NCBI GenBank assembly: GCA_004298385.1
Contig: SCTX01000082.1
Span: 1 to 64,000, forward strand
DNA length: 64,000 bases
Direction of reading: 5' to 3'
From: Betaproteobacteria bacterium
Lineage (GTDB): Bacteria > Pseudomonadota > Gammaproteobacteria > Burkholderiales > SG8-39
Positions 42,871-52,376 of the stretch are shown piece by piece. A model generated the notes under the pieces. The model did not search any database. It saw nothing but the letters and a program-made list of their open reading frames with translations, and was not told the DNA's origin. A program made the translations under genes and the position numbers. Position 1 is the stretch's first letter. Every line of letters starts with the position of its first letter.

Positions 42871-44598
42871 CTACACCCTCACTTTCACATACCTGCCCGG
42901 CGCCGGCTCGATCGCCTTGAATTTTGCGTTGCCCGATTTCTTCGGCGCCGCACGCACGCCCCCGGAAAAGCCTTCCAGCCACGCATTCCAGTTCGACCAC
43001 CAACTGCCCGGCGTCTCCTCGGCGCCAACCAGCCATTCTTCCGCGCTCGCGCACAAGTGATCGTTCCTCCAGAAACTGCGCCGTTTCTTCGACGGCGGAT
43101 TGATCACGCCGGCGACGTGACCGCTTGCGCCGAGCACGAAACGCGTGTCGCCCTTGAGGTGCCTGGTCGAAAGATAAGCCGTTTTCCACGGCACGATATG
43201 ATCTTCGCGCGTCGCCAGGATATAGGTCGGCAAGCGGATGGCACCCAGATCGACCGGCACGCCGCACATGCTCAGTTCGCCCGGCTCGCGCAGCTTGTTC
43301 TCCAGGTACATGTTGCGCACGTACCAGCAGTACATGGGCCCGGGCAGATTGGTGCTGTCGGCGTTCCAGTACAGAATGTCGAACGCTTCCGGTGTCTTGC
43401 CCTTCAGATAGTTGTTGACCACGTAGGACCAGACCAGGTCGTTGGCGCGCAGCGCCGAAAACACGAAGGCGAGTTCCCTGCCCGACAGGATGCCACCCTT
43501 GCCTATCGCCGCCTCGCGCGATGCCATGCTGGCCTCGTCCACGAACACGCCAATGTCGCCGGGATAGCTGAAGTCCAGCATGGTGGCCAGCAATGTGACG
43601 CTCGCCACGCGCTCTTCGCCGCGTGCGCGCAGCAGCGCGAGCGCCGCGGCAAGCAGCGTGCCGCCCACGCAAAATCCGAGCGCGTTGATCTTGTCGGACT
43701 TGCCGATCGCGCGCGCCACCTCGATGGCTTTCATCACGCCGTCGGCGATGTAATCATCCCAGGTAAGCCCGCCCAGATTGTCCTCGGTGATGTTGCGCCA
43801 TGACACCATGAACACGGTATTTCCCTGCTCCACCGCGTAGCGCACAAAGGAGTTCTCCGGCTGCAGGTCGAGGATGTAGAACTTATTGATGCAGGGCGGC
43901 ACCATCAGCAGGGGCAGCTTGCGCACATTCGCAGTTGCCGGCTGGTACTGGATCAACTGGATCAACTCGTTTTCGAACACCACCTCGCCGGGGGTGACGG
44001 CGAGGTTCCTGCCGACCTCGAAGGCGGACTCGTCGCTCATCGATACCCGCCCCTGCTTCACATCCTCGATCAGGTGCCGGATGCCGGCGTGCAGGCTCTC
44101 GCCCTTGGTATCGAGCGCGAGCCGCAGCGCCTCGGGATTGGTCGCGGCGAAGTTGGCCGGGCTCATGGCATCGATCAACTGGCGCGTGTAAAAGCGCAAG
44201 CGGTGCTTCGCCGGCTCGTCCAGTTCCGCCGTTTCCACCACGTCGTTGAGAAAACGGGAATTGAGCAGGTAGACCTGCCGCAAATAGTCGTAGTAGGGAT
44301 TCTCGCGCCACTCGCGTCCGGCAAAGCGCTTGTCGCCCTTGTCGGTCGTCGCAACAGGGCCCGCGGGCTTGCCCGGCTCGCGCGCCAGCATGGACCCCCA
44401 CAGGGCCAGTTGCTGCTGCAAATAGGCGGTTTGCAGGGTACCCAGACGGGATGGATCGGCGCTATGCGCGGCGAGCAGCGACTGCCAGACCTGGCCAAGC
44501 TCGGAACCGAGCGGGAACAGCTTTAGGAAATTTTGCAGCAGCGCCCCGCCCGCCTGCGCGAAGCTGCGGGATTGGTCTTCAGAAATGTGTACTTGCAC
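42871..44598 (-). CDS. phaC: Class I polyhydroxyalkanoate synthase PhaC
   Basis: Polymerises (R)-3-hydroxyacyl-CoA into polyester granules. 575 residues, normal for class I. The lipase-like box with the catalytic cysteine is LGFCVGG (Cys310); the His is in GASGHVAGVINPP near residue 500, and the Asp region is in CGVPVDLGAIRLPTYILATREDHIVPW. NPYYDYLRQVYLLNSRFL is the family N-terminal block. The only clear start is GTG at 44598, with no strong ribosome-binding site. First gene of phaC-phaB2; phaB1-phaR follow beyond the repeats. Confidence 0.96.
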   Translation of the reverse strand: MQVHISEDQSRSFAQAGGALLQNFLKLFPLGSELGQVWQSLLAAHSADPSRLGTLQTAYLQQQLALWGSMLAREPGKPAGPVATTDKGDKRFAGREWRENPYYDYLRQVYLLNSRFLNDVVETAELDEPAKHRLRFYTRQLIDAMSPANFAATNPEALRLALDTKGESLHAGIRHLIEDVKQGRVSMSDESAFEVGRNLAVTPGEVVFENELIQLIQYQPATANVRKLPLLMVPPCINKFYILDLQPENSFVRYAVEQGNTVFMVSWRNITEDNLGGLTWDDYIADGVMKAIEVARAIGKSDKINALGFCVGGTLLAAALALLRARGEERVASVTLLATMLDFSYPGDIGVFVDEASMASREAAIGKGGILSGRELAFVFSALRANDLVWSYVVNNYLKGKTPEAFDILYWNADSTNLPGPMYCWYVRNMYLENKLREPGELSMCGVPVDLGAIRLPTYILATREDHIVPWKTAYLSTRHLKGDTRFVLGASGHVAGVINPPSKKRRSFWRNDHLCASAEEWLVGAEETPGSWWSNWNAWLEGFSGGVRAAPKKSGNAKFKAIEPAPGRYVKVRV

Positions 44599-44639
44599 GG
44601 ACGCCCGTGTCTCCGAAAGCAGTGCACCAAGAGTAGGGG

Positions 44640-44672
44640 AGCTCTAATTAAGTCCATGACTTAATTAGAGCT
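44640..44672. repeat. AT-rich perfect hairpin upstream of phaC
   Basis: 15-bp perfect arms (AGCTCTAATTAAGTC and its complement) around the loop CAT. Unusually AT-rich for this genome, with no T-run on either side. It lies 42-74 bp upstream of the phaC start and may be an operator, cruciform site or 5' leader hairpin. Confidence 0.6.
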
Positions 44673-44692
44673 TCCTCTGACTTAGGGGATTT

Positions 44693-44715
44693 ACAAGGGG
44701 GCATCGCCCCCTTGT
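44693..44715. terminator. 10-bp hairpin downstream of dgkA
   Basis: ACAAGGGGGC - ATC - GCCCCCTTGT, perfect 10-bp arms and 3-nt loop, between dgkA and phaC (both minus strand). It is stable enough to end transcription but lacks a clear T-run. The rest of 44716-44891 shows nothing I can assign. Confidence 0.35.
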
Positions 44716-44891
44716 TCACAACATCCACGTCCAGTCCGACCCTGATAAGCCCAGGGAAAAACTAGCTAAAGCGGTTCATTTTGCGCTGCACCAATGAGGC
44801 TGTCAAGGCGAAAACTGCGGCTAGAAATACTGCAAGCCGGATTTCGGCGCCGACCGCCGTAATCTAGGCTAAGCCATTGTACCAAAAAGTC

Positions 44892-45269
44892 TTATCGTCC
44901 CAGAATTCTCAAGACATGTGGGCCAAACACGAGTGCGCCGACGATCAAGGATCCGATCGCTGCGATCAGAACGGCTGCAGCGGCCACGTCCTTTGCTTTG
45001 CCGGCGAGCGGGTGGGGGTTCGGGGATGCCAGATCGACCAGAAACTCGATTGAGGTGTTCAGCGCTTCCGCGACCCATACGCACACGATGGCCAGCGCGA
45101 TCAGCGCCCATTCCGCCGGCGAAATGCGCAACAGAGCCCCAGCGGCGGCGACCAGAATAGTGGCCACGGCGTGAATCCTGGCGTTGTGCTGCGTCCGCAG
45201 CAAGACCGCGACGCCGCGAAAAGCATGCCCGAAACTGCGCAAGCGTCCGGTCGGATAGGAAGTTCGCAT
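44892..45269 (-). CDS. dgkA: Diacylglycerol kinase DgkA
   Basis: 125-residue integral membrane kinase that phosphorylates diacylglycerol, recycling it during lipid and surface-glycan turnover. Three hydrophobic helices are visible; the catalytic block is AEALNTSIEFLVDL (the family E-x-x-N-T-x-x-E), and the N-terminal amphipathic RLRSFGHAFRGVAVLLR is typical. The ATG at 45269 is preceded by an AGGA-type site; an in-frame extension upstream is not supported. Confidence 0.93.
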   Translation of the reverse strand: MRTSYPTGRLRSFGHAFRGVAVLLRTQHNARIHAVATILVAAAGALLRISPAEWALIALAIVCVWVAEALNTSIEFLVDLASPNPHPLAGKAKDVAAAAVLIAAIGSLIVGALVFGPHVLRILGR

Positions 45270-45416
45270 CGGTGTGGTCCTGGGCAAGCGCGTTGGGGTG
45301 AGCGTAGGCCTGTAATTCAGTTGTGCAATTATCGATTGGTACACGTCGCACACGGCGACAGGGCGACAGGGCGATTATGCCCGATTGAAACGCATTGCAG
45401 GCGCGTCGCCGCGACC

Positions 45417-46004
45417 TCATCGCCTCGCCTCCGCCAAAGTCTTCCTCCGGAGTATTTCGTCCCGGAGCTGCCCGAAGCGTGCGCGCGTTTCGAACTCCAC
45501 GAGGACGCGACCGATGATCGGGGGCACCCAAGCATCCGGAATTGATTCCAGGTGATACGCGATGCGGGTGCCGCTTGCGTCGGCAACGAGCCTGGTCGTG
45601 GACTCGTTTTTTTTCATGTTGCCGCTGACCATGCGCGCCTGCATTTTCTCGTACGGGATCAGGCGCACTTCGGTCACCGTTTCGATCGTCAGCGAAAACG
45701 GCCCGTAGCCCATCTTGCCTTTTTGCGACACCACGAGCAGCTCATCGGTACGCGACAGAATGACGCTTTTTTCCAGTTTCGAGATGAAACCGGTGGCGTG
45801 ATCGTAGTCGGTCATCACCGCCCAGGCCTCCTGCGGCGTGGCGCGAACATGGAAGTTGACGTCGACGAATACCTCTTCATCGTGAATCCGCACGTCAACG
45901 GCTATCGCTTCGCCAGAATCTGCAAGCGTGGGAACCGCGAATAAAGAGAAGAGCGTCGCGGCAGCAAGAACAAGAAATCGTCGAATGAAGCGGTTCTTGA
46001 GCAT
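45417..46004 (-). CDS. Exported SRPBCC/START-like (polyketide cyclase-type) protein
   Basis: 195 residues. Signal peptide MLKNRFIRRFLVLAAATLFSLFAVPTLA. The mature part has the SRPBCC pattern: VNFHVRATPQEAWAVMTDYDHATGFISKLEKSVILSR, spanning about 45-80, and GTRIAYHLESIPDAWVPPIIG near the end. Such periplasmic lipid-binding-like domains have no settled function. The start at 46004 is chosen for the signal peptide. A 7-bp inverted repeat lies 30-53 bp upstream. Confidence 0.82.
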   Translation of the reverse strand: MLKNRFIRRFLVLAAATLFSLFAVPTLADSGEAIAVDVRIHDEEVFVDVNFHVRATPQEAWAVMTDYDHATGFISKLEKSVILSRTDELLVVSQKGKMGYGPFSLTIETVTEVRLIPYEKMQARMVSGNMKKNESTTRLVADASGTRIAYHLESIPDAWVPPIIGRVLVEFETRARFGQLRDEILRRKTLAEARR

Positions 46005-46033
46005 TGTCGATGATTGATTGAGTCCCACTTTTA

Positions 46034-46057
46034 TTGGACAATTTATAGTGTGTCCAA
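46034..46057. promoter_or_regulatory. Operator-like inverted repeat
   Basis: TTGGACA (46034-46040), 10 nt, TGTCCAA (46051-46057): a symmetric 24-bp site in the promoter region of the START-like gene (minus strand). The minus-strand centre contains TATAAA, so a bound protein would cover a possible -10. It is about 200 bp before the FecR-domain gene. Confidence 0.35.
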
Positions 46058-46091
46058 GCGGTGGTTGCACTCCAGCCCTTGTTTAGGCTAT

Positions 46092-46100
46092 TGTTATAAT
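46092..46100 (+). promoter_or_regulatory. Extended -10 promoter of the FecR-domain gene
   Basis: TGT-TATAAT (46092-46100) is an extended -10 (TGn before a perfect TATAAT). No good -35 at 17 nt. It leaves a leader of about 145 nt before the start codon; no riboswitch was recognised in it. Confidence 0.45.
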
Positions 46101-46252
46101 TCTTTGCAGGGAGGGAGCGAAAATCGCTGAGGTATGATTTTTCTCAATATAGTATTGCGGTCCTAGTCGAGGATACTAGCTTGGAATCAGCAAGGCAAAG
46201 GGCAAATTATTCGTTTCATAGTTTTGATGACGTACGTCTAAGGGAGGTTCAT

Positions 46253-47056
46253 ATGCGCCGGTCATTGTTGGTGGCATTATGTTTTGGTTTATGGTCCCTG
46301 ATCGCAGCACCTTTTGGATTTGCCAACGGGGTTTATCAGAGCGTGACCGGAGACGTGAAAGCTGCGGCGGGCACGGCCGCAGCCGCAAGCGTTGCCAAGG
46401 ACCAGCGCGTCGTCCCGGGAACGACCATCACCACCGGGCCCGGCGCACAGACCGTCATCCGATTCGATGACGGCCACACGGTAGTCCTGAACGAAAACAG
46501 CGAATTTCGCGTCAACCAATATATTTTCGACAAGGACAAGCCGCAAAGCGACAGCATTGCGATGCAGATCGTCAAGGGCGCAATGCGCTCGGTGAGCGGC
46601 CTGATCGCATCAAGGAACCGTACCGCGATCGCTCTGCTCGCTCCGCAGGCGACCATCGGCATACGCGGCACGGACTTCATGATCGCGCTGGTCAACCCGG
46701 CTTATCTCTCGGTATTGCAAGGCACGATCGGGGTAACCAACGCGGCGGGGTCGGTTGCGTTTGCGGCCGGCGCAACCGCAACCGTGGCATCGGCCACGAC
46801 GCTCGCCGTGGCGATTTCTGCCGCCGCGCTGCCCGCCGCCGTGGCGGCGTCCTTCAGCAACATGGCCTCGGTCGCCGTCGGTGCGGCGGGTGCAGGCGCG
46901 GCTTCGGGCGCGGCGACCGGTGGCATTACGGGAGGCATGGTCGCAGCCGGTGCCGCCATTGTCGGCGTGGCTGCCGCGGCGGCGTCCTCGGACGACGGCA
47001 CGAGCACCCCTGGAACCACGACCACGACGACCACGACGACCACGACGAAGAAATAG
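46253..47056 (+). CDS. Exported FecR-domain protein with poly-Thr tail
   Basis: 267 residues. Strong GGGAGG site 5 nt before the ATG. The signal peptide ends PFGFA-NG. A FecR domain follows (VVPGTTITTGPGAQTVIRFDDGHTVVLNENSEFRV, spanning about 55-95, and TAIALLAPQATIGIRGTDFMIAL). From about 170 an Ala/Gly/Val-rich hydrophobic stretch is followed by SDDGTSTPG, eleven threonines and KK. FecR domains outside iron signalling are common in secreted proteins; no anti-sigma partner is near. The tail resembles that of the YjbE-like protein at 53387, so a role with the same surface system is plausible. Convergent with the MORN gene. Confidence 0.85.
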   Translation: MRRSLLVALCFGLWSLIAAPFGFANGVYQSVTGDVKAAAGTAAAASVAKDQRVVPGTTITTGPGAQTVIRFDDGHTVVLNENSEFRVNQYIFDKDKPQSDSIAMQIVKGAMRSVSGLIASRNRTAIALLAPQATIGIRGTDFMIALVNPAYLSVLQGTIGVTNAAGSVAFAAGATATVASATTLAVAISAAALPAAVAASFSNMASVAVGAAGAGAASGAATGGITGGMVAAGAAIVGVAAAAASSDDGTSTPGTTTTTTTTTTTKK

Positions 47057-47061
47057 ATCGA

Positions 47062-47085
47062 TCGGGGGGGCAGGACGCCCCCCGA
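47062..47085. terminator. GC hairpin after the FecR-domain gene
   Basis: TCGGGGGG (47062-47069) pairs with CCCCCCGA (47078-47085), 8-nt loop, 6 nt after the stop codon. No T-run, so only a possible terminator. Confidence 0.4.
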
Positions 47086-47154
47086 CAATCGAATGGCAAT
47101 TGAAGCCGGCGTGCCGACTTAGGCGGGCAAGCTCCTAGAAAGGCGAGGCGCCGT

Positions 47155-47847
47155 TCACACACACGGCGTCCAGTCCGCCGCCGCGGACCAGATGGTCATG
47201 CCACTGGCTAGCGGCAAATCGTCGATGACATGCGGCTGCCGGCCGGGATCGTCGATGCGCACCGCTACCCGGTCCGCGTCCACTGCCGTCACTTCACCGC
47301 GGATCCAGTCGCGCACCGCAATGCCGACCAGCAGCGCGCGGCAAACCCTCACCCCTGGTTTTGCTACCGCCGCGAGGGCCTCCGTTTTCGCCCGCGCGCG
47401 CGCGATCATCATCGGCGTCGGCATGCCGGTGATCGCATCGTGCGCCCAAGGCCCGGTGTAGCGATCGCCCGAGGGCCACTCGTACACGCCATGGCCATGG
47501 CGCAGATCGTTCAGATAGGTACCGCTATAGCTCTCGCCCGCGGACGGACCACGCGGGCTCCAGGTGTACTTGCCGGCGCCTTCCTTCCGGTCCTCCACGA
47601 ACTCGCCTTCGTAACGGTCGCCCGAAGGCCAGGTCTTGACGCCCTTGCCATGCTTGCGACCGGCGCGAAAATCTCCGCGGTATTCGGCCGACCCCTTCGC
47701 GTCACCGTAGCCCTCGGCCAGCCCGTCCTTGCATCCACCCTGGTAGATCCCGGCGAGTTCCGAATCGTGCACCCGGCACGCGGTCTGTGCGCCCGCGCTT
47801 AGCGGAAAAAGCGCCGCTGCGGCGATGCACGCGAAAAACGATCTCAA
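47155..47847 (-). CDS. Exported MORN-repeat protein
   Basis: 230 residues from a TTG at 47845-47847, which overlaps the stop of the upstream fusion gene (TTGA), so translation is coupled. The signal peptide runs [19 protein letters not shown] before QTAC. Four MORN-type repeats follow ([47 protein letters not shown]), then about 80 residues without match. MORN proteins often bind lipid or scaffold complexes. The coupling to the YjbG/H-type gene suggests a part in the same envelope export system. Longer in-frame starts would run into the fusion gene and lose the signal peptide. Confidence 0.8.
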   Translation of the reverse strand: MRSFFACIAAAALFPLSAGAQTACRVHDSELAGIYQGGCKDGLAEGYGDAKGSAEYRGDFRAGRKHGKGVKTWPSGDRYEGEFVEDRKEGAGKYTWSPRGPSAGESYSGTYLNDLRHGHGVYEWPSGDRYTGPWAHDAITGMPTPMMIARARAKTEALAAVAKPGVRVCRALLVGIAVRDWIRGEVTAVDADRVAVRIDDPGRQPHVIDDLPLASGMTIWSAAADWTPCV

Positions 47848-50800
47848 TTCAACCCCCAGGCCAGATTGATGCCTGATGGATGAATCAGCACGCGCGGTTC
47901 GCCTCTTTTCGGCGCGCGGGAAGATTCCCAAAATACCCTGCCTATGGCGTAACCGAGCACGCTGCCCGCGACGGTGTCAGACACCCAGTGCTGGCGGCTG
48001 CCGACACGGGCGAGGTTGGTGACCGCCGCGAGGCCATATAACCAGGGCGCGTTGTATTCCTCCGCAAAAGGGGTCGCGACCGCCCAGGAGATGATGGTGT
48101 GTCCGGACGGAAGCGAATCGTAACCGGCTCTCGTGGAAAATGGTTTGAACGCGTGGTTTCCGAGTTCATTCCCCGGACGCGCGCGGCCGAATGCATATTT
48201 CAGCCCCGTCACCGCTAGAAACGCGGTGCCCCCCGCCTCCAGCGCGGCGTAGCCGGCGCGCGAACGCGCAGGATCGCTGCCGTCCAGGGCCGCCACGGCA
48301 CTACCGGCGAGCGCCAGCCAGGGAAGCGCATTGCCCATGCTGTTCACGCTTTTCAGCCATCGGTTTCCGCTATGGTCCTTGGCAAACTGGTCGGCACGTC
48401 GATCGAGTGCACTGCTCGCAAGCACCAGGCCGGTGCCGAACATGCCCAGGCGCAGCCAGGTGGTATCCGCGGCAACGCGGGCCGCGCCGGAGATGTCGTC
48501 CGCCACCCGGCCGGCCGGTTGCGTCGCCAGCGCCAGCAGATCGGCAAGGCGCGAATCTTCCGCTTTGGTATCCACGTCGTCTATGCGTGCGAGCGGATCC
48601 TGTTCCCGCGCGGATGGATTCAGGTAGTCGACGGCGACGGAGTCGGAGAGTTGGGCGGCGCTGATCTTGCCATCAAAGTAGCGCTGGAGCCTCGTCAAAT
48701 CAGCAAAGTTGTAGGTCACGACGGGATCGGTACCTTGCGCGAATACAATCCGGATTTCACGCATGTCCAGCGGCCCGAGTCGCAGCGCCGTGCGCACCGC
48801 GCGCCCGACCGCGCGGCTGATCGGATTCGCGTGCAAGCGCGCTCCCACGGGGTCCGCGAGTGCAACAGTCAGCCGGCGCGATGCATCGTACGCGACGCGG
48901 ATGTTGCGGAACTGCTGCCGGTACAGCGCCTCGACCAGGCGCTGCTCGTAGCCCGGCGCATCCGCTGCCCATTGTTCCGCGGCCGGTTTCGGCGCGACGC
49001 GTGAATAAGGCTCCGGCCCCTTACGCGGCGGGTTCCAGGTCTCGCGCCGGTCGGCGGGGATCGTTTCATCGTTCGGCGGCGGTGCCGCTTTATAGCTCAA
49101 AGTGCGATCGTCGCGAGCGCTGGTAAGGCCGTACAACTGGACGCTGCGGTTCAGTTTGGCGCCGCCATCGCGGGTGAGGGGTTTCCAAAGGACGTTGGCG
49201 AAACTGTTGCTGGATCGGGTGAGAAAGGCGTCGAAGGGAACGCTCAGGTACACGCCCTTGTCGAAACTGCCCTCGCCGAATTTCTCCGCCGATACGTTGG
49301 TCTTGGTGAAGAACGCGCCGACCGTAACGCCGTTCTGAAACACGCGCGACATCGCGACCGTGACGCCTGCGTCTTTCGCCAGATAGCGCCCGGCGCTAAT
49401 ATTGGCCTGCACGTCGTTCCATCCGGTATCCCAGTACAGCGTCGCATGTCCGGTAGCCACGCGATAGCGGGTCTGCGTACCGGCATTGCCGAAGCCCAGG
49501 TCCTGTGCAAAATTGCGCTGCTGCACCAGATTCGCGTCCACGCCGAAAGCAAGCCGGCTGGCGAACGGCCGATATAGCCATTCGCCGCCGACGCCGGCGA
49601 ACATCGACTCGAGGTAGCCGCCGTACAAGCTGTAGTATTGATTCCCGCCGAGCCTGCCGGCATGCGTGGCCTGCAGATAAGGCAGGATGAGCTTCGAGGT
49701 GGTCACGTATTCCCGCAGATACGTGCGCACCCGCGGCAAGTCACTTGAACCGCGATTGCTGAACTTATTGTAGTTGTCGATCAGGCCGAGTTGCAGGCTG
49801 CCCTGCAGCCAGGTGTCGTCGCGCAGCCGCAGCTTGACCTGCTCCGCCACCCCGGCCTGGAACAGCACAAATCCGTCGGGACCACCCAAGGTCTGCTGGT
49901 AGTGGGGCGCCAATCCGGTCTCGAGCATCGGCAGCGTGTCCTGATACAGCGTAGATTGGAGCGCCTCGGTCTCGGCCGCGCGTGCGATCATTGCTGCACG
50001 CTGCTCCCGCGGCGCCAAGGACTGCGTCTGCTGCGCGACCCAGGCGTCGCGGTCGATCACGTGTTCGGCCACATCCACCCCGCGCTGGCGGTAGGTGAGC
50101 GCAAACCGATCAACAATCGCCGGGGCATCGCGGTGAAGCACCGCGGCCGCCCGATCGGCGCGCTCGCGCCAATAGACGGCGCCCGCATCGTCGAGTGTCA
50201 CCCGCAGCTCGCGCCCGCGCTGCTCGATTCTGCGTACGTGCCAATCGGTCTGCGCCGCGATATCGCGGCTGGTCGTCGACCAGTCGGGTGCCTGCTGCGG
50301 ACGGCCGGCGGCCACGGCCACCCGCGGCGGATCGTTCAACTTGGGCATGGAAAGCCCGTCCAACTGGGTGTGCAAGGTGACGCCCAGCATGGCCGTATTG
50401 CCGCGCTCGACGCCGAAGGCGATATCCACCGCGCGCCCGGCCCGGTACACCGCGCCGAAGTTCCAGGCGGAGCTTTGCCGCAAGTTATTTCCCAGGCCTT
50501 CGTGCTGATAATCGTTGCCGTCGTACTCCAGTTTCAGGATTATCGGCTCCCAGGGCGTCTGGTATTGAACGCCGCCGAACAAGGCGGTGGGACCCCGAAA
50601 ATAGCTCCCAAAGGCGAAATTGCCGGCGGTATCTGTCGCGCGCCGCGTTTCGAACGATGATCTGATGAGCGCCAGCGGGTTGCGCAGCTTGCCCCGCGAG
50701 CCCACGTTGCCCCAACCCAGGCCGAGACTCCAATCGAATGCGCCGGTACGCTTGCTCGCCACCAGATACTCGCCGGAGAAAATTCCTGTACCGCCGAAGT

Positions 50801-52376
50801 CGCGCATGCCGAGCGCGACTTGCGGCACATAGGCCGATTCGGTCAAGAGCCTGAATTTGGCGTCGAAGCTCTTGTCTTTGTAGGCTTGATCACCGCTAAA
50901 GGCCGGGTCACTGCTGTAGAGCCGGTTGCTCACGCTGGTGTAGCGAAATCCCGCCTCCAGCCAGTCCAGCGGTTGCACCATGATGTTGCCCTGAAAATAG
51001 GGATAGATGCGGCTGAAGTTGACAGTGAAATGACCGGCCTGCTCCATGCGCGCACTGGGCGTCTGCAACAGACCGACCCCGCCCCAGTCGCTTGCAGTGG
51101 TTTCGAGGCTGCGTGAACGCGAGGGAACGCTAGTCGGAGGTGGCAGAACGGCGATCCCGTCCGCGTCAGATACGCCTGCCCCGCCGGGCCTCAACCGGTC
51201 TCCCGGGCCTGGTGCTGCCCCACCAAGTTCAGGAAGCCCCGCTGCCCACGCCTCGGATACCCCCCCCGGAGCGGCCTTAGGGGCATTCACACGCGATTCA
51301 GCTACCATATCAGGGTTCGTGGGAGCGGGCATGCGCCCCGAAGGTCTTGATCCCCCTTCCTCGGCCCCGCTTCCTCGGCCCCGCTTCCTCGGTCCCGCTT
51401 CCTCGGTCCCGCTTCCTCGGTCCCGCTTGACGGGAGACGGGAGACGGGAGACGGGAGACGGGAGAGGGGAAAATCCCAACCTCTTCGGGTGGTCCCGACC
51501 TTCGGTCTCCCACCTTGGGGGACTTGCGAGCGGCTGCGGATCGGGAGCGGGCCCTTGCGTAGCCAGGAACGCAATGAGCTGATGCGATAGGTGCTGCGGA
51601 AACCCACCATCTCGAGGCGGCGCCCAGATCCAGGCGCCAGGCGCGGGTTCGTCCTGCGTCTCGCGGTTCCAAGCGGCGACACCGAAGCGCTGCACCTTCC
51701 CGTCCGGCTGCGCCACCCACGCCCACTCCGTTCGCTTCGCACTGCCGGGGCTGCAAGCCTGTACGTAGGCCATCGCCTCGAGACCGGCGGAATGAACCAC
51801 CGAGCAGCGCTTGCCGCGCGCAGTAACCACCGTAACCGTACGCGGACGCTTGGGCAACACCGCACTATGACCAGGCTGAAGCACGGGGTCTCGAGCCGGG
51901 TTGGCCTGCAGCCAGCGTGCATCGGACACGGCGACCGGAACGCGACCAGTGACTGAAAGCGTGCGCACCCAGTCGCGCAACCGCCCCAAAACCTCGCTAT
52001 CGGCCTTCACCCCGCGATCAAGGCCGGAGAGACTGTGCAAAAGGTCGAGGCGCAGCTGGCTCTGAGCAGTCACCTCCCCCGGAACCCGCCAACTCAAACC
52101 CAGCGGATAGGCGTCCGCGCTGGCGGGCTGTTCCAACAGCCAATCACTCAGCCGTTTCGGAGCAAGCTGCGCGTATAGAAGCGAGGGCGCCAGCACGAGT
52201 AACCCAATAAGGCCAATTGCAAGTTTATGCAGAAGCGCCCTTAGCTCCCAGCTCCCTCGCGGCAGCGACAGGCGATTTTCTCGCTCACCCCTCTTGCGAC
52301 CGAAGCGAGTCCCCGTGGGATGGGGAGCGAGCAGAGGTGAGGGGGAAACCGCGCCTTGAAATGACCCCGCCTTCAT
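47844..52376 (-). CDS. GfcC/YjbG - YjbH - PAP2 triple-domain fusion protein
   Basis: 1,510 residues from an ATG overlapping the yjbF stop (TGATG). The first 45 residues are basic and repeat-derived, then a signal-like helix [20 protein letters not shown]. About 70-290: GfcC/YjbG domain ([40 protein letters not shown]). About 300-420: low-complexity linker encoded by tandem repeats. From about 428: YjbH barrel ([40 protein letters not shown]). From about 1280: PAP2 phosphatase-like end with KYAFGRARP (about 1390), LPSGHT (about 1422) and [11 protein letters not shown], the three PAP2 catalytic motifs. E. coli encodes YjbG and YjbH separately and without PAP2. Probable role: exopolysaccharide passage across the outer membrane plus lipid-phosphate cleavage. 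The frame is open throughout. Confidence 0.85.
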   Translation of the reverse strand: MKAGSFQGAVSPSPLLAPHPTGTRFGRKRGERENRLSLPRGSWELRALLHKLAIGLIGLLVLAPSLLYAQLAPKRLSDWLLEQPASADAYPLGLSWRVPGEVTAQSQLRLDLLHSLSGLDRGVKADSEVLGRLRDWVRTLSVTGRVPVAVSDARWLQANPARDPVLQPGHSAVLPKRPRTVTVVTARGKRCSVVHSAGLEAMAYVQACSPGSAKRTEWAWVAQPDGKVQRFGVAAWNRETQDEPAPGAWIWAPPRDGGFPQHLSHQLIAFLATQGPAPDPQPLASPPRWETEGRDHPKRLGFSPLPSPVSRLPSPVKRDRGSGTEEAGPRKRGRGSGAEEGGSRPSGRMPAPTNPDMVAESRVNAPKAAPGGVSEAWAAGLPELGGAAPGPGDRLRPGGAGVSDADGIAVLPPPTSVPSRSRSLETTASDWGGVGLLQTPSARMEQAGHFTVNFSRIYPYFQGNIMVQPLDWLEAGFRYTSVSNRLYSSDPAFSGDQAYKDKSFDAKFRLLTESAYVPQVALGMRDFGGTGIFSGEYLVASKRTGAFDWSLGLGWGNVGSRGKLRNPLALIRSSFETRRATDTAGNFAFGSYFRGPTALFGGVQYQTPWEPIILKLEYDGNDYQHEGLGNNLRQSSAWNFGAVYRAGRAVDIAFGVERGNTAMLGVTLHTQLDGLSMPKLNDPPRVAVAAGRPQQAPDWSTTSRDIAAQTDWHVRRIEQRGRELRVTLDDAGAVYWRERADRAAAVLHRDAPAIVDRFALTYRQRGVDVAEHVIDRDAWVAQQTQSLAPREQRAAMIARAAETEALQSTLYQDTLPMLETGLAPHYQQTLGGPDGFVLFQAGVAEQVKLRLRDDTWLQGSLQLGLIDNYNKFSNRGSSDLPRVRTYLREYVTTSKLILPYLQATHAGRLGGNQYYSLYGGYLESMFAGVGGEWLYRPFASRLAFGVDANLVQQRNFAQDLGFGNAGTQTRYRVATGHATLYWDTGWNDVQANISAGRYLAKDAGVTVAMSRVFQNGVTVGAFFTKTNVSAEKFGEGSFDKGVYLSVPFDAFLTRSSNSFANVLWKPLTRDGGAKLNRSVQLYGLTSARDDRTLSYKAAPPPNDETIPADRRETWNPPRKGPEPYSRVAPKPAAEQWAADAPGYEQRLVEALYRQQFRNIRVAYDASRRLTVALADPVGARLHANPISRAVGRAVRTALRLGPLDMREIRIVFAQGTDPVVTYNFADLTRLQRYFDGKISAAQLSDSVAVDYLNPSAREQDPLARIDDVDTKAEDSRLADLLALATQPAGRVADDISGAARVAADTTWLRLGMFGTGLVLASSALDRRADQFAKDHSGNRWLKSVNSMGNALPWLALAGSAVAALDGSDPARSRAGYAALEAGGTAFLAVTGLKYAFGRARPGNELGNHAFKPFSTRAGYDSLPSGHTIISWAVATPFAEEYNAPWLYGLAAVTNLARVGSRQHWVSDTVAGSVLGYAIGRVFWESSRAPKRGEPRVLIHPSGINLAWGLN
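51357..51470. repeat. 14-bp and 7-bp tandem repeats inside the fusion gene
   Basis: Four full and one partial copy of TCGGYCCCGCTTCC (14 bp, 51361-51428) adjoin five exact copies and one degenerate copy of GACGGGA (7 bp, 51429-51470). Neither unit is a multiple of three. All three minus-strand frames are open across the array, but two of them end at stops within about 60 bp beyond it (near 51310 and 51302), so a unit gain or loss would truncate the protein before the YjbH domain. Confidence 0.9.
52284..52341. repeat. Imperfect palindrome within the 5' coding end of the fusion gene
   Basis: CTCACCCCTCTTGC (52284-) pairs imperfectly with GCAGAGGTGAG (about 52331-52341), with an inner stem TCCCC/GGGGA. 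It is the kind of dispersed intergenic palindrome common in GC-rich proteobacteria. Here it is translated (residues about 12-30), placing an odd basic stretch before the signal helix. Confidence 0.5.

Noticed and set aside
44640-44672. AT-rich hairpin as an intrinsic terminator
   Set aside because: No T-run on either strand, and it lies upstream of phaC rather than close to a gene end.
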